64,000 bases of DNA from Pomphorhynchus laevis (taxonomy: Eukaryota; Acanthocephala; Palaeacanthocephala; Echinorhynchida; Pomphorhynchidae), in NCBI GenBank assembly GCA_012934845.2, contig WNNJ02000496.1, positions 1 through 64,000 on the forward strand. The letters are read 5' to 3'. Both the position numbers and the translations under genes were made by a program. The notes under the pieces were generated by a model that was not told the DNA's origin, searched no databases, and saw nothing but the letters and a program-made list of their open reading frames with translations. Each line of letters opens with the position of its first letter. Positions within the stretch are counted from its first letter, which is position 1. Of this stretch, positions 10,768-22,300 are shown piece after piece.

Positions 10768-11358
10768 GTGATTGGGGATTACCTTTTAGGTATTTCTGAC
10801 GTGTTTGCACCAAAGCGTATCATCTCGCCAAATACTAAATATCCTGTTTGGTTCGATAAGGACCTGAGATTGATGTTGCGAGTACGAAATCGTCTTTGGA
10901 AGTTATCTCGTTCGCTTCCGTATTACACCAACATTTATAGGTATCCTAGGAACGTCTGTACTCTTATGAAAACGTTAAAACGTGATAAATTCGAATCTAC
11001 AATCATCAAGGAAGTTAATCGCAACCCCAAGCTATTTTGGTCATATACTCGGCAAAACGGAACGCTCAACTCTGCAATCAAGCATGTGCACTCTGAATGT
11101 GGCTTGGTTACAAATGAAACTGATATAGCTGAGACCTTCGCATCCTCGTTCTCTTTATCCACTTTACCACATTGCGATTCTCATATGATATGGTACGGGT
11201 GCTCTATCCCTCCGCGTAATGAATCCCGGCCAATTTGCGTTACTGAAATTCAAGATTATCTCAATAATATTCGTCCTTTTAGCGCAGCTGGCCCCGATGA
11301 CATCTCCCCATACCTGCTCAAATTTGGTGGACTTTTCCATCCACCAAGGCTGAGATGA
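10768..11358 (+). pseudogene. LINE ORF2 segment between endonuclease and RT
   Basis: It encodes YPVWFDKDLRLMLRVRNRLW, NPKLFWSYTRQNG, ETDIAETFASSFS and IRPFSAAGPDDISPYLLKFG. This is the standard CR1 linker followed by the first RT motif. The frame then jumps into the 3' segment. A hairpin (TTGGTGGA...TCCACCAA) lies exactly at the junction near 11322-11348. Confidence 0.7.
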
Positions 11359-11760
11359 AAAAGACCGAGTCGATTTTACGTAGAGGAACCAAACTTTGCA
11401 TTACATCTCTTTATTCTTACAATGAGCGCCTAGCTTGCTTAAAAATGCCTTCAACGGCCCAGAGGCTACTATATTTAGATCTTGTACCGATGTGGCATTT
11501 GGTTCGTGGAAAAGAGGGGTTCCCATCCAATTCGATAAAATTGAGAAATTCGCGTCGCAGAGGTCACTCCCTTACGTTATTTAAATTCCCCCCATGGCAA
11601 AATAAGGAGTGTGAGTAGGCTTTCCCACCGCGCATTGAATGTTTGGAATTCGCTGCCTGAAGACGTCGTCAATGCTACTAGCAATAGACACTTCAAAAAG
11701 ATGCTGCTGAAGTGGATTGTAAACTCTAATTTGGATTCGTGGATGTATTTTAATTGATAT
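11355..11760 (+). pseudogene. CR1-like LINE ORF2 C-terminus and 3'UTR
   Basis: It encodes ILRRGTKLCITSLYSYNERL, LKMPSTAQRLLYLDLVPMWH and, after a frameshift, LNVWNSLPEDVVNATSN. This is the usual C-terminal end of CR1 elements. The matching segment of a relative lies at 62.5-62.8 kb. Confidence 0.65.
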
Positions 11761-11879
11761 TTTAAAATGTAATTTGTGAACAGTTGAAACAGCCATTTGC
11801 GGTTAGTAACTTGTACACTATAATATATATAATATCATTACATACACCAAAATCAACATAAAAATATTAATAAAAGGGG

Positions 11880-12165
11880 TAATCTTCATTATTCCCGCCG
11901 TTAATCGTCCAATTTATGAGAGCAGTCTTGAATGTCTTAAAGTCTGTGGCCATCACGATTTTCGACGGTAGCCGATTCTAAGCATATTCAAAGTTAAAGA
12001 TTATTTCGTTTTTCATTCTCCATTGTATGTCTCTATCAAAACTATTTAAATTAGATAACAACCTTTTAACAACTGTTATCCGGAACAACAACAAAGTCGA
12101 CATAACGGACCTACATTTTAATTTCAGAAAAGATATTTTTCAGATAATTGTCTTCTCATGATATC
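11880..12165 (-). pseudogene. CR1-like LINE 3' end, minus strand
   Basis: The minus strand reads NRLPSKIVMATDFKTFKTAL followed by INWTINGG, the W/N-LP..VV.A...FK pattern that closes CR1-type ORF2 proteins. It lies tail to tail with the plus-strand CR1 element. Confidence 0.5.
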
Positions 12166-12239
12166 ATATAGAGTTCGCTCAAAATAGGTAAAGGAGAATT
12201 ACCCATTGCCAATCCATCCGTTTGTTTATTTAGTTCTCC

Positions 12240-13835
12240 ATCAAATTCAAATGACATGCCAAACTCACATGCCGATCCCCTGTATACCCACATCTTTAAT
12301 TCAATAGGCTCATCGATATCCCCTTATCTCACAACCTTGTTTAACTCGTCCATCTGCAGTCGTATCTTCCCTTCACACTGGAAATCCGCAATAGTTAGTC
12401 CCATCCTTAAGAAACAATCGCTCGACCCCTCCCTTCCTTCAGCTATCGCCCCATTTCACTACTCCCTACTCTTTCTAAGCTCTTAGAATGCATTATCTTA
12501 ATACAGATCAACGCTTATCTCTCCTTATCCAATATGTACCTCCTTTCCAAACCGCTTTCCGCCCAAATCACTTCACAGAAATCGCCTGCATGAAAGTTTA
12601 AAACGACTAACTCATTTCTCGAGACAAGGCTATATATAGTGTTCTCATCTCCTTCGACCTCTCCTCCGCTCTAGACATTGTCGACCACTCCGTCCTTCTT
12701 TCTCGCCTTTGTTATGATTACGGCTTTTCTTCTTCCTCCGTAGCATGGTTTGCCTCATATCTATCCGACCGTTCCTTTCGCGTCTGTTCTAATTCATCAT
12801 CATCCCTCCCATCCTTATCTTTTGCGGGGTTCCACAAGGTTCAGTCCTAGGTCCCCTGCTTTTCTCTCTTCTGCTTGGCAATCTCTCTCCGTTTATCAAA
12901 CCTTTCTCCTTTGACGTCATGCAATACGCCGATGACATCCTCATCTATGCTCATACACCCACACATCGCATATACGATATCTGCATTTCTGCCTCCAACT
13001 GTCTTTCTTCTATCTACAAACGTTTATCCAATCTCCATCTCGTTCTAAACCCCGACAAGTCTAAAATAATGTAGATCCTTCCCCGTAAACCAAACATATA
13101 TCCTCCTACTGTATCTTTTGCCTTATCGATCATACCCATAGTCCACAATCTCACTTTCTTAGGCTTCCATTTCGATGATCACATTTTCCTTAAACCCTTC
13201 GTCCGTGACAAGGTCCGCTCATCTAACTTAATTATCCGTGACATCCGCCGTATCCGCCCCCTTATCGACTTCCGTTCTTGTATGTCTCTTCTTTCATCGC
13301 TTCTTTTCCCTAAAATCGATTACTGCCTTGCCCTTTTCGCCAATTCTCCAAAATCCATCATCATACTCTACATTGAATAATCAACTCCGCCGTTCGAGTG
13401 CTCTTTCGTCTTCGTCGCTTCGACCACATATCCACATATGTTGCCCAATTCTCTTGGCTCAACATTTACATTCGCATCAAACTCCGCCGTCTTCTCGTAA
13501 CTTTTCGTCTCATCGCTGTCAGCTCTCCAATCGTTCATCAACCTCTCTTTCTTATACGACACTCGCCCCGCCTCTCTCTCACTGCGTTCCCGTCATTCCC
13601 TCCTACTACACATTCCCAATTACTCCAACAACTATGGTCTCGGATCCTTTCTCGTCGCAGTCTCACTCGCCTGGAATCAACTCCCTCTCGACGTCCGCCG
13701 CACTCCCTCCTTAATCACATTCAAACACCTCCTCTGTCCACACCTTCTCGACACATGATTTACATTTATGTTTTGTTGTGGTCTTGTAAGAGTGCGCTGG
13801 CACGCATTTGCCTCGTTAAAATAAATCCTTTTTTT
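12240..13835 (+). pseudogene. L2-like LINE, copy A
   Basis: RT motifs appear in order across several frames: FPSHWKSAIVSPILKKQSL, SFDLSSALDIVDHSVLLSRL, ASYLSDRSFRVCSNS, MQYADDILIYAHTP and LNPDKSKIM. The C-terminal region and a 3' end with TGCGCTGGCACGCATTTGCC follow. It is closest to the copy at 45.3-47.1 kb. Many stops and frameshifts are present. Confidence 0.75.
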
Positions 13836-13859
13836 AATCGTACACATTTTTAATATATC

Positions 13860-14500
13860 AAACCTTGATGGTATGCTAAGTTTGTGTCATCATCAGGATA
13901 ACATTCAGATAGTAAATTACATGCTATGCCTATGGCCTTCAATTTAAGTATATTAGTAAACATTGATATTACATCAAAACAAAGGCATTTTTTATCTATC
14001 ACATCCATATTGCAAATCCTTTGGGAGAATTCTATACCAACTTTTATTCATTGAAAATGTTCTCCTACATGTTTTGATTTTAATTTTTGGGAGATGTATT
14101 TGGACAATTTATAAGAGTATGTCATATAAGAAGCCACAATAGGTCTAGCCGCATGTTCTTCTTTATGTATTTTTGAGGGAGATGTAAAAATGCATGTTTT
14201 GCATTTTTGATATAGACAAATTATATATTTGTGAACTTATACTTTTTGGACGATAAACTTCTTTAAATTAATTGTTAAATTTAGTTTGACTTCATAAGGT
14301 ATTATCACATGATACTTTTTTAATTATTTGTTGTTATTTATTAGTTCATTACCTAATGCTATATATTCCAGTTTATCCATAACTACAAAACAATTTCCTT
14401 TGTCAGCCTTACATGCTACTGGGTCATTATCTTTTAATTCTTTTTGCAAGTCCTTTCCAGTATTATGATTATCCGAGGCACATTTTCTAATTTAATTATA
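13860..14500 (-). pseudogene. Penelope-like element RT fragment (second PLE family)
   Basis: The minus strand reads PVACKADKGNCFVVMDKLEY, then SKIHKEEHAARPIVASYMTY, KLSKYISQKLKSKH and KKCLCFDVISMFTN. This is the PLE order: DKG..VV, (P)KIHK...RPIVSS, YKLSK, FDV.S(L/M)FTN. It differs in sequence from the abundant PLE family in this window (YDFSTLYTNL instead of FDVISMFTN). A TGA and frameshifts interrupt it. Confidence 0.68.
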
Positions 14501-14689
14501 GTCCAATTTAATGTATAGTTCAATTTAATCGATTTTACTAAATGATGTCGCGATTCCAGATTACTGTGCATCATCAGCAGCCTTGAATGATTTGGTCAAA
14601 AATATTCATGGTTGGGAACTGAACATCGACCGTGGTTTTTATGACAATAACTATCTTGCGGTCGTGTCAAGATGGCCTTTTTATACGGG

Positions 14690-15560
14690 CCTGATCTGCC
14701 ACTGAGATTCAAGTCTCAAAGACAGTGATACAGTCCACTATACACGAAAGGTTTGTGGTCTTTGCTAGAGGAGGCATCAACCGCGAAGTCAAGAGCTCGA
14801 TTGCTGGCCGTTGCTGTCAAGCACTCCGGCGACTTTTTACGGGCCCGACCGATATCCGCGATGGGAATGAGGTTAGACGATTACTCAATCACTGCGATGG
14901 TTGCTTTGAGACTTGGCATCGATATCTGTCAACCGTTCAAGTGCAGGTGCGGTGCCATCTGTGATAGCTCTGTTTCTCATAGCCTAGACTGCCGCTCCCT
15001 TTTGGGACGGCACGCTCGTCACGCAGAGGTCAACAGTCATATTCGAAGAGCACTTATGGCTGCCGATGTACCATCGCGTCTAGAGCCTATGGGTCTATCC
15101 AGTAAGATAGCAAATGCTCAGACGATAAAATCCTCGTCATTTGAAAAAGAGGGTTGTATCTAGCCTGGGAATTTACGTGCCCAAGCACTGGCGTAGAGTA
15201 GCGAACACTTGACGCTATATGGGCTGTATTGGTCGCAAAGGATGCCGAAACTCGTAAATATCGAAAATACGTCGACCTTGACTCTCGCCAACATCGTTTC
15301 ACCCCAATCGCAATAGAGACTATGGAGACCGTAGGTCCTGATTCTCTTGATTTTCGGCAGGAACTCGGGATCCGTCTAGTGAGGCTTTCCGGTGATGTAC
15401 GTGCACCGTCTTTCTTGATGCAGAAAATAAGCCCCGCAATTCAGCAAGGCAACACTGCTTGCATAAGGGAGTGCAGGGACGATTCCGGCCTATGCACATT
15501 TCGTGGCTACAACTCGCACCACACGAGGCTAAGACAGCTTAACGTTTTGTCAATACCGTC
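14690..15560 (+). pseudogene. RLE LINE family 3, nuclease end
   Basis: It contains AVAVKHSGDFLRARPISAMG, RLDDYSITAMVALRLGID, the zinc knuckle CRCGAICDSSVSHSLDC...RHARH, LEPMGLS, a frameshifted AWEFTCPST (the place of the nuclease Asp/Glu strand), then ETRKYRKYVDLDSRQHRFTP, IAIETMETVG and SFLMQKISPAIQQGNTACIR. This is the RLE region of a LINE type common in invertebrates, distinct from families A and 2. RT sequence is absent. Confidence 0.65.
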
Positions 15561-15599
15561 TTGTTTTCCCTACATATTGAGATTATTTTCTTTAATTAA

Positions 15600-16087
15600 T
15601 AAAACCTATATTATAATGTTTTATTTTATGAGAAAAGAAACATCACATTGGTCATATGAGTTTACATAAACTCACAACATCGGAACCTCGACATCTAATT
15701 AACAAAAATCGTTTTTATTTTAGATATATTAAATATATAAAATATAGTTTAAGATGTAAACTAATTTTAGTTTAAAATTTGCTGTTTTCTCGAATTTCTT
15801 CGTAAAAAGAAAACGATTCCACAAATGTGGTGGAGTCGAACAAACGAACGTTCGAACCCATCCACATTTTTGGGTTTTCAAACACTCACATGAAAACACC
15901 TCACATTCGATGAGAGTATAATTTTTAGCTACAAAATTGAGCTATAAATATATCTAATCGAGAATTATTCAAATAACTGCATCACGCAATCTCGAGCATT
16001 GCAAAACCCGATCGATATTTATTAAATTACAAATTACGATCAATACTGTACCAACACTCGCACTAAAAATTGAAAAAATTGCAAATT
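15600..16087. other. AT-rich region downstream of CLEC16A
   Basis: No gene seen. It contains a moderately GC-richer island at about 15790-15910 without a readable frame. Confidence 0.4.
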
Positions 16088-16093
16088 TTTATT
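16088..16093 (-). terminator. candidate polyadenylation signal of CLEC16A
   Basis: An AATAAA hexamer lies on the minus strand about 140 nt past the TAA stop. The DNA is very AT-rich, so such hexamers are common and this one is only a candidate. Confidence 0.3.
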
Positions 16094-16234
16094 AATTGAA
16101 TAAAATATAAACAATTGAAAGTTTTCATTTAGTTAACATAAATTCAAACATAAATGTACTAATACAAGTTTTACAATAAGCAAGTTCAAATAACTATTAA
16201 TTATAGAGCACTAGTTCTATAAGATGATATATTG

Positions 16235-16307
16235 TTATTTTTGATCGTTTGTTTCTGCAGTAGTTTCCAGCACATCCGACAGCCTTTTCATTTTGTAATC
16301 CAAAAGC
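16235..16307 (-). CDS. CLEC16A: CLEC16A exon 17 and stop codon
   Basis: The acceptor is TTTACAG. The first base completes a Lys codon with exon 16. The exon then encodes LLDYKMKRLSDVLETTAE and stops at TAA (16237-16235). This matches the family's RRMKMQRIAALLDL segment and is much shorter than the vertebrate C-terminal tail. Confidence 0.76.
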
Positions 16308-19300
16308 CTGTAAATACACGATATAGATCAAAATTGCAAAGCTCAAATTGCACCATAAATTTATAAAATTTATGATTGAACTATTTATGATTTTTGCGTT
16401 ATTCATTTTAATTACTACATTCATTAACAAATTGAATTGAAGATAATTTTTAAGATAATTTTATATTGTATTAATTATGTTAACTTATTAATATGTAACA
16501 GTTATCAAATTAACTGGTATAAAAGTATACAAGTTTATTAAGGGTCAAAACTAAGAAAATAGTTTCAACTTAAAAATATTTATTATCTGGGATATAATCA
16601 ATACTCGACATTTCCAGATTAGCTTGCTCCACACGGCGATCGTTGATTATTGTCCTTCAACTGATTACAACTGATTGATTGCAACTGATATTTATTCAGT
16701 TATTACAAAAATACTTTACTAAATACTTTATTAAAACATATAACGCCTTCTTTATTAAGTAACATGTTACTTAATAAAGTAACATGTTATAACATGTATA
16801 TTAAATATATATAGGATATATTAAATATATAATATAAAATAAAATGTTTTGATGTAAACTGTTTAAACACGACTCACTTTTGCTGAGCTCGCTTAATTCG
16901 TCTGAGTATAAGACTTGCCTTTTCGTTACTATCAAATTGAAATGAAGAGTTCATGTTTGAATCTGATTTCATCACATTCAAGCCATGCAATTTTTTAAAT
17001 AATCTGCAATTTATCATTGACACAGATATTGCTTTTGGATTAGACTTTTCAATCGACACGTCTATATCCTAGAATGATGTATATCAAAATGATGTTCAAA
17101 AGTGTAAATTTAACTAAAGAATTTTATCATTAAATAAATCAAATAAGCTGAGTCTACGTATTTAATATAATTATAAAATAAACAAAACATAATGATGCTA
17201 AATCAAAATTTAATAATTAAATAATAAAATTAAAAATTGTTATAAGCATTTTTATAATTTAAATCAAGTTAAAATAAAAAATTGTAATTTAAAATAAATG
17301 TCATATTTATGAATTGACTAATAACAGACGTTGTATTAGAATAACAATTAGAGGTCATCAGGAGGAACTGCTATGCTATCAGGTTTCTGCCCTTAGCTCC
17401 TATACCCAACATAGCAGCGAGGCCAAATACGTGCTAAGGACGTATTTCCTCTGATAAAACTATCTAGTATCTTATTCTAATGCAAAGTATATTATTTATT
17501 ATCCATCATAAAAATTTGCATCTAAGGAATTTAAATTTATTCTTTATATTATTGTGTTGATTTATATATTTTACTATTTTCTGCTTGATGTTTTTTTATA
17601 GTAACCTAGTTTAAAATATGTATCTATTAAATTATTTAAATGATTTTGAAGAAAGCCAATATCATTACATATTGTTGCAATTCATAAAATTTCACTATTT
17701 AATGTATTATATTATATGGTATGCATGAATGCTCATGCAAAAATATGTTTCTTGTAAATTTAAATATGTCATCTTTACGATATAAATTAATAGTAGTTTT
17801 AGTTAATGTTAATTTAATGTTCATATCTAGATATACACCTTCTTTATCATTAATATTGGTTTTGTTAAGAATAAGGCTTTCTGGATAAATGTGCTCACTA
17901 ATTGAATAAAAATCATTAGAATTAAATACACATATATCATCAATGTATCGAAACATATATTTCATATATTTATATTGTTTAGATTTAGTTTTTACACAGT
18001 TATGAACAAATTCATATTCTATAAAGCTTAAAAACAAGTCAGCTATAATTGGGCTACTATTACCACCCATTGGAACACCTTTTACTTGTCTAAATATAGA
18101 TGTCCCTACTTTTAAATAATTTTGATTTATCAAAATATTTAAGGATTCTATTAATTCAATTTTATCCATATATTTATATTTGCTTGATGGTTTAATTTTT
18201 GTTGGATAGGCGTTATAATTATTATAACATATATATGTATATCTTTTTCCGAATATAAGATTAATTAATTTTACTAACGCTTCTTTAATATCTACTAAAT
18301 CTTGATTTGTATAAAGCGTACTAAAATCGTATGTATTTATATTGTGAAAATTTATTCCTTTTGTTCATCCCTATGTGCACTGGAGAAAAAGGGAGGTGGG
18401 ATTCCTCCCATTGCAATCGGCACGACCATTCGATGCGTTGCCGCGAAGGTACTCTCCAGACGAGTGGCGAACAAGGTCGGTGGTCATCTTCGTCTAGTTC
18501 AATATGTATATCTTTTTCCGAATATAAGATTTATTAATTTTTTTAATTCATCTTTAATATCTGCTAAATCTTCTAATAAATAACAGTTGATTATCAGAAT
18601 AAGGATTAGACGTAATCACGATAAACTGCTCTGTAATAAGGTTTCGGCCTCTATTTTAATACTATATATATTAATATAACCATAAAATTTATAATTAAAA
18701 TTTAAAATAAAACATTGAATTATAACATAATAAAATTTTAAATACCTTAACGGAACAGCAAAACCTGACATGACCATGTTCTGATATCGAAGAATGTGGC
18801 TGAACCAGAATGTACTGAGTAGAATGCTCAACAAGAAAATAATTGTATTTTCTAAAATCAACAATTTAAAGAATTATAAGGATCGAATAAGCATGATGTT
18901 TACTTTGAATTAATAGTACACGAGCAGTTGGTGATTTGTTTGTCCGCTAAGCAAAATATATAAAGAGATAAACATAAAAAGAATTTTTAGTAAAAGAAAC
19001 ATTTTTTAACTGAACAATATTTTAGTAAAAAATACCATTTTTGGGCTTTCAAAAAAACTATTATTTTTGGTTTAAATTATTTTAAATAGTTGATACTAAT
19101 CCATTATTGAAAAATAATTATTCAAGCTGGATCAAAGGAAAGAAGAAATTATTTTTGATATTTCGCTAACTTTTGTTAGCGTCTTCAGAACATTACTGTA
19201 AATTACTGTAATTTAGTGTTATCGACCCGTATCCCTTGACCAAATATAACAGCGTGGCCTAACACTCTGCTATACATATTTGTTTGCTTATAAAATAAAA

Positions 19301-22300
19301 ATTATAAGAGTTAATAATAACAGAAGTTATTATTAAATAATAAGATTTTGAATAGTTGATACTGATCCAGAATTTATAAATAATTATTGGAGCTGGATCA
19401 AAGGAAAGAAGAAATTATTTTTGATATTTCGCTAACTTCTGTTAGCATCTTCAGAATATTCTAAAATTCAATTTCCTGAAGATGCTAACAGAAGTTAGCG
19501 AAATATCAAAAATAATTTCTTCTTTTCTTTAATCCAGCTCCAATAATTATAAATCTTAAATTCCCCATTTACTCTTCAGGAGTTTAGAGCTGGTGTATTT
19601 TTTATAGCGATAAGAAATGTGGTTGGTCTTGGTAGGTTATGCATAGAGCATATCAAACAGTCTTTACATATATTATAGCCATTCTGGTTCAGGATTTACA
19701 ATTCTATGTTAATTGAGTGTTCTATTACTAAGTCATGGAAAGAAGCGACCATAAAAGTTATATGATCGAAGGTTATAGGCAAAACAGATCCTTTATCTAC
19801 TAACTCTTATCGAGGAATAGTCTTAACAAACCATGCATATAAACTATTGACGTCGCTAGTTCATCGTCGTATTATGCGATCATGCGGTTCACGTATAGCG
19901 AATGAACAATGTAGCTTTCGACCAGGTCGAAAAGCTACATTGAAAGCTAAAAAGCTACTTTTTATTAAACTTGCTATAAATTCCGAATAAAAAAATAATT
20001 TTAAATAGTTGGTACTGATCCATTATTGATAAATAATTATCGGAACTGCATCAAAGAAAAGAAGAAATTATTTTTGATATTTCTCTAACTTCTATAAGCA
20101 TCTTCAGAAAATTCTAAAATTCAATTTCCTGAAGATGCTAACAGTAGTTAGCATCTTAGTTAACTTTAAAAAAGTTCAAATCGATCACTGCCATTTGCTT
20201 TCGGGAGGTGCTGCTGTTGTTATCGATAACCAGCTGCTTTCACTGTTGTTTGAATTTTTTACACAATTTCGGCAACTTCTTTTGAAAGTACACAAAACGC
20301 AATAAAAAAGGATGATTCAAAATAGTTTAGAAACAAAACAAAAATAATAACAATAATATTTTCGAAAAATATAAAAATAATTAAAAGTACTAGGAAAATT
20401 AAATAAAGTATAAAAATAAAATAGAAAATATTATTTAAAAAAAGAATCGTTTACAACATCTTGACAAAATATTTAACGCTACGTCAGGTTTGTTATTCGG
20501 CATAATATTGGAGTTTTTATGAATGTAATAATCCTTAAGAATTTTTCTATTTAAGCAATTGGTTTCTTTTGCTAAAACAACATTATTATAGTCAATACTG
20601 TGATCTAAATTTTAACTATGGTCTACAATAGCGCTACTTAGGCCATTTTTGTCTGTGTTTATATTGTTTTAATCTAGTCTCTAATGGTTGGCATGTCTAA
20701 CCCACATATATTTTATCGCATTCTAAACAATAAATAATTACAATGTGTGGGTTTCTTCTCTTCAAAAGGAAACCTAAACATGATAATGATGAAGTTATTT
20801 ATAAAATTTCTTGTTTAGGTTTCTGATATGATTGTATTTGATTGTACATATTGTATGATCCAATACAACCATATGTAAGTGCCAAATGCAATAATTGATA
20901 CCTTAAATATATCATTGAATTTAGATGTTACGTTAAAATACAACATTAAATCAATAAAGAATATTAATATTGCATATCATCATTATGCAATAATGAATAA
21001 AATTTGACGATAAAAATATTAATTTTAATATTAATTTTAAATATCATACGTGCTTAAAAGAAAACACTATTTTCAGGCTATAATATTTATAAAATATAAC
21101 ATTAAGATAACATTACACAAGTCAATAATATCATCGATGGCGAATAACTCATTCTCACATGGATCCATCAGCAGATATTTTTCAATATCACCTTGCGTAT
21201 GCATACAAACTGTCTGTATAATGTGGAATATTCGAATACTCTGTCAACAATAAGTTGGTAAAAAAAGGCTGTATAAAGATATACTCTTCGAAGATGTTCT
21301 AAATGACCGCATGGTAGTCGATGACTGAACGGTATTGTCGCGACGTTGGAAATGCTCGGGTACATAATCAGCATTATATCGTTGTACTTAATTGGCATAG
21401 ACACATTATTGATTTTCTATAAAAACCAAGAGTCATAGAATCAATTAACTTTACTTATTGAAAATAAACCGTTTGAACGAATTCTTGTTCTCCTTCAAAT
21501 GTTTCCATAAAGTTTGCGCTATACTAAAATTAATTAGAAAAGTTTTAATGTCTAAAGTGGATATAAATATAAATTAATTTTTACATTTTATTTTCGAAGA
21601 TAAATAAATCATTTTGTCGATTTGCTAACTTTTTTACGATTCTAATCGAGAAATCACCATTAGAATAAATTCAAAAGACTCGGGCCGTTTGAGACTTTAA
21701 GGTTGTAAAATGGTTGTAAGCTTACAAGATTCAGGACAAATAAGATCCCCAGCAAGTACTGTCCTTTCTGTAGCCTACAGAAATGATAAATCCATACCAA
21801 CATCACTAAAATTGAAATTTAAGCAAAGTTTGTTGGCAAATACGATAGACCATTCATAGAGGTCCGCATAATAAACAGGGCAAACTGCAATACATAAAGA
21901 TGACGACTAAGTGGCAAATACGAAAAGACCATAGATAGAGGTCCGCATAAGCAAACAGGGCAAACTGCAATACATAAAGATGACGACTAAGTGGCAAATA
22001 CGAAAAGACCATCCAAAGAGGTCCGCATAAGCAAACAGGGCAAACTGCAATACATAAAGATGACAACTATATATGGATCAGAAATCACCAGAAACAGAGC
22101 GTACAATTTGTGATGTATTAGTTTATAAAATATATAAAATATACAAAATATAAAATTTACCAAATTTGTACAAATATTTTATATTATTTGATCCCTAATT
22201 TGAAAAAAATAGATCAACATCAGTAATTTTTAATATAATCGTTATTTTATAAGATAATAAAATAACAATTTAATATCAGAATTTAATTATTATTTTTGTT

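Larger units (their letters stand above)
8517..11790 (+). mobile_element. CR1-like LINE with deleted RT core
   Basis: This element keeps a 5' leader (two 37-bp repeats at 8517-8590), ORF1 (8645-9859), the endonuclease part of ORF2 (9766-10722), the first part of the RT (10768-11340) and the 3' end (about 11355-11760). The RT palm between the AGPDDISPYLLKFGG motif and the ILRRGTKLC segment is missing. It therefore cannot make a complete reverse transcriptase. Its 3' end meets a minus-strand LINE end near 11.88 kb. Confidence 0.8.

Noticed and set aside
13238-13853. two overlapping ORFs of about 150 codons
   Set aside because: They are out-of-frame readings of the L2 element. The true frame shows the L2 C-terminal region with stops.
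20160-20290. GC-richer block as the missing CLEC16A exon
   Set aside because: Neither strand gives a frame with suitable splice sites and similarity to the family. It more likely belongs to the adjacent PLE sequence.
21837-22075. small protein-coding gene on the minus strand
   Set aside because: The open frame is a translation of a three-copy minisatellite with a repeated peptide; no start context or homology.
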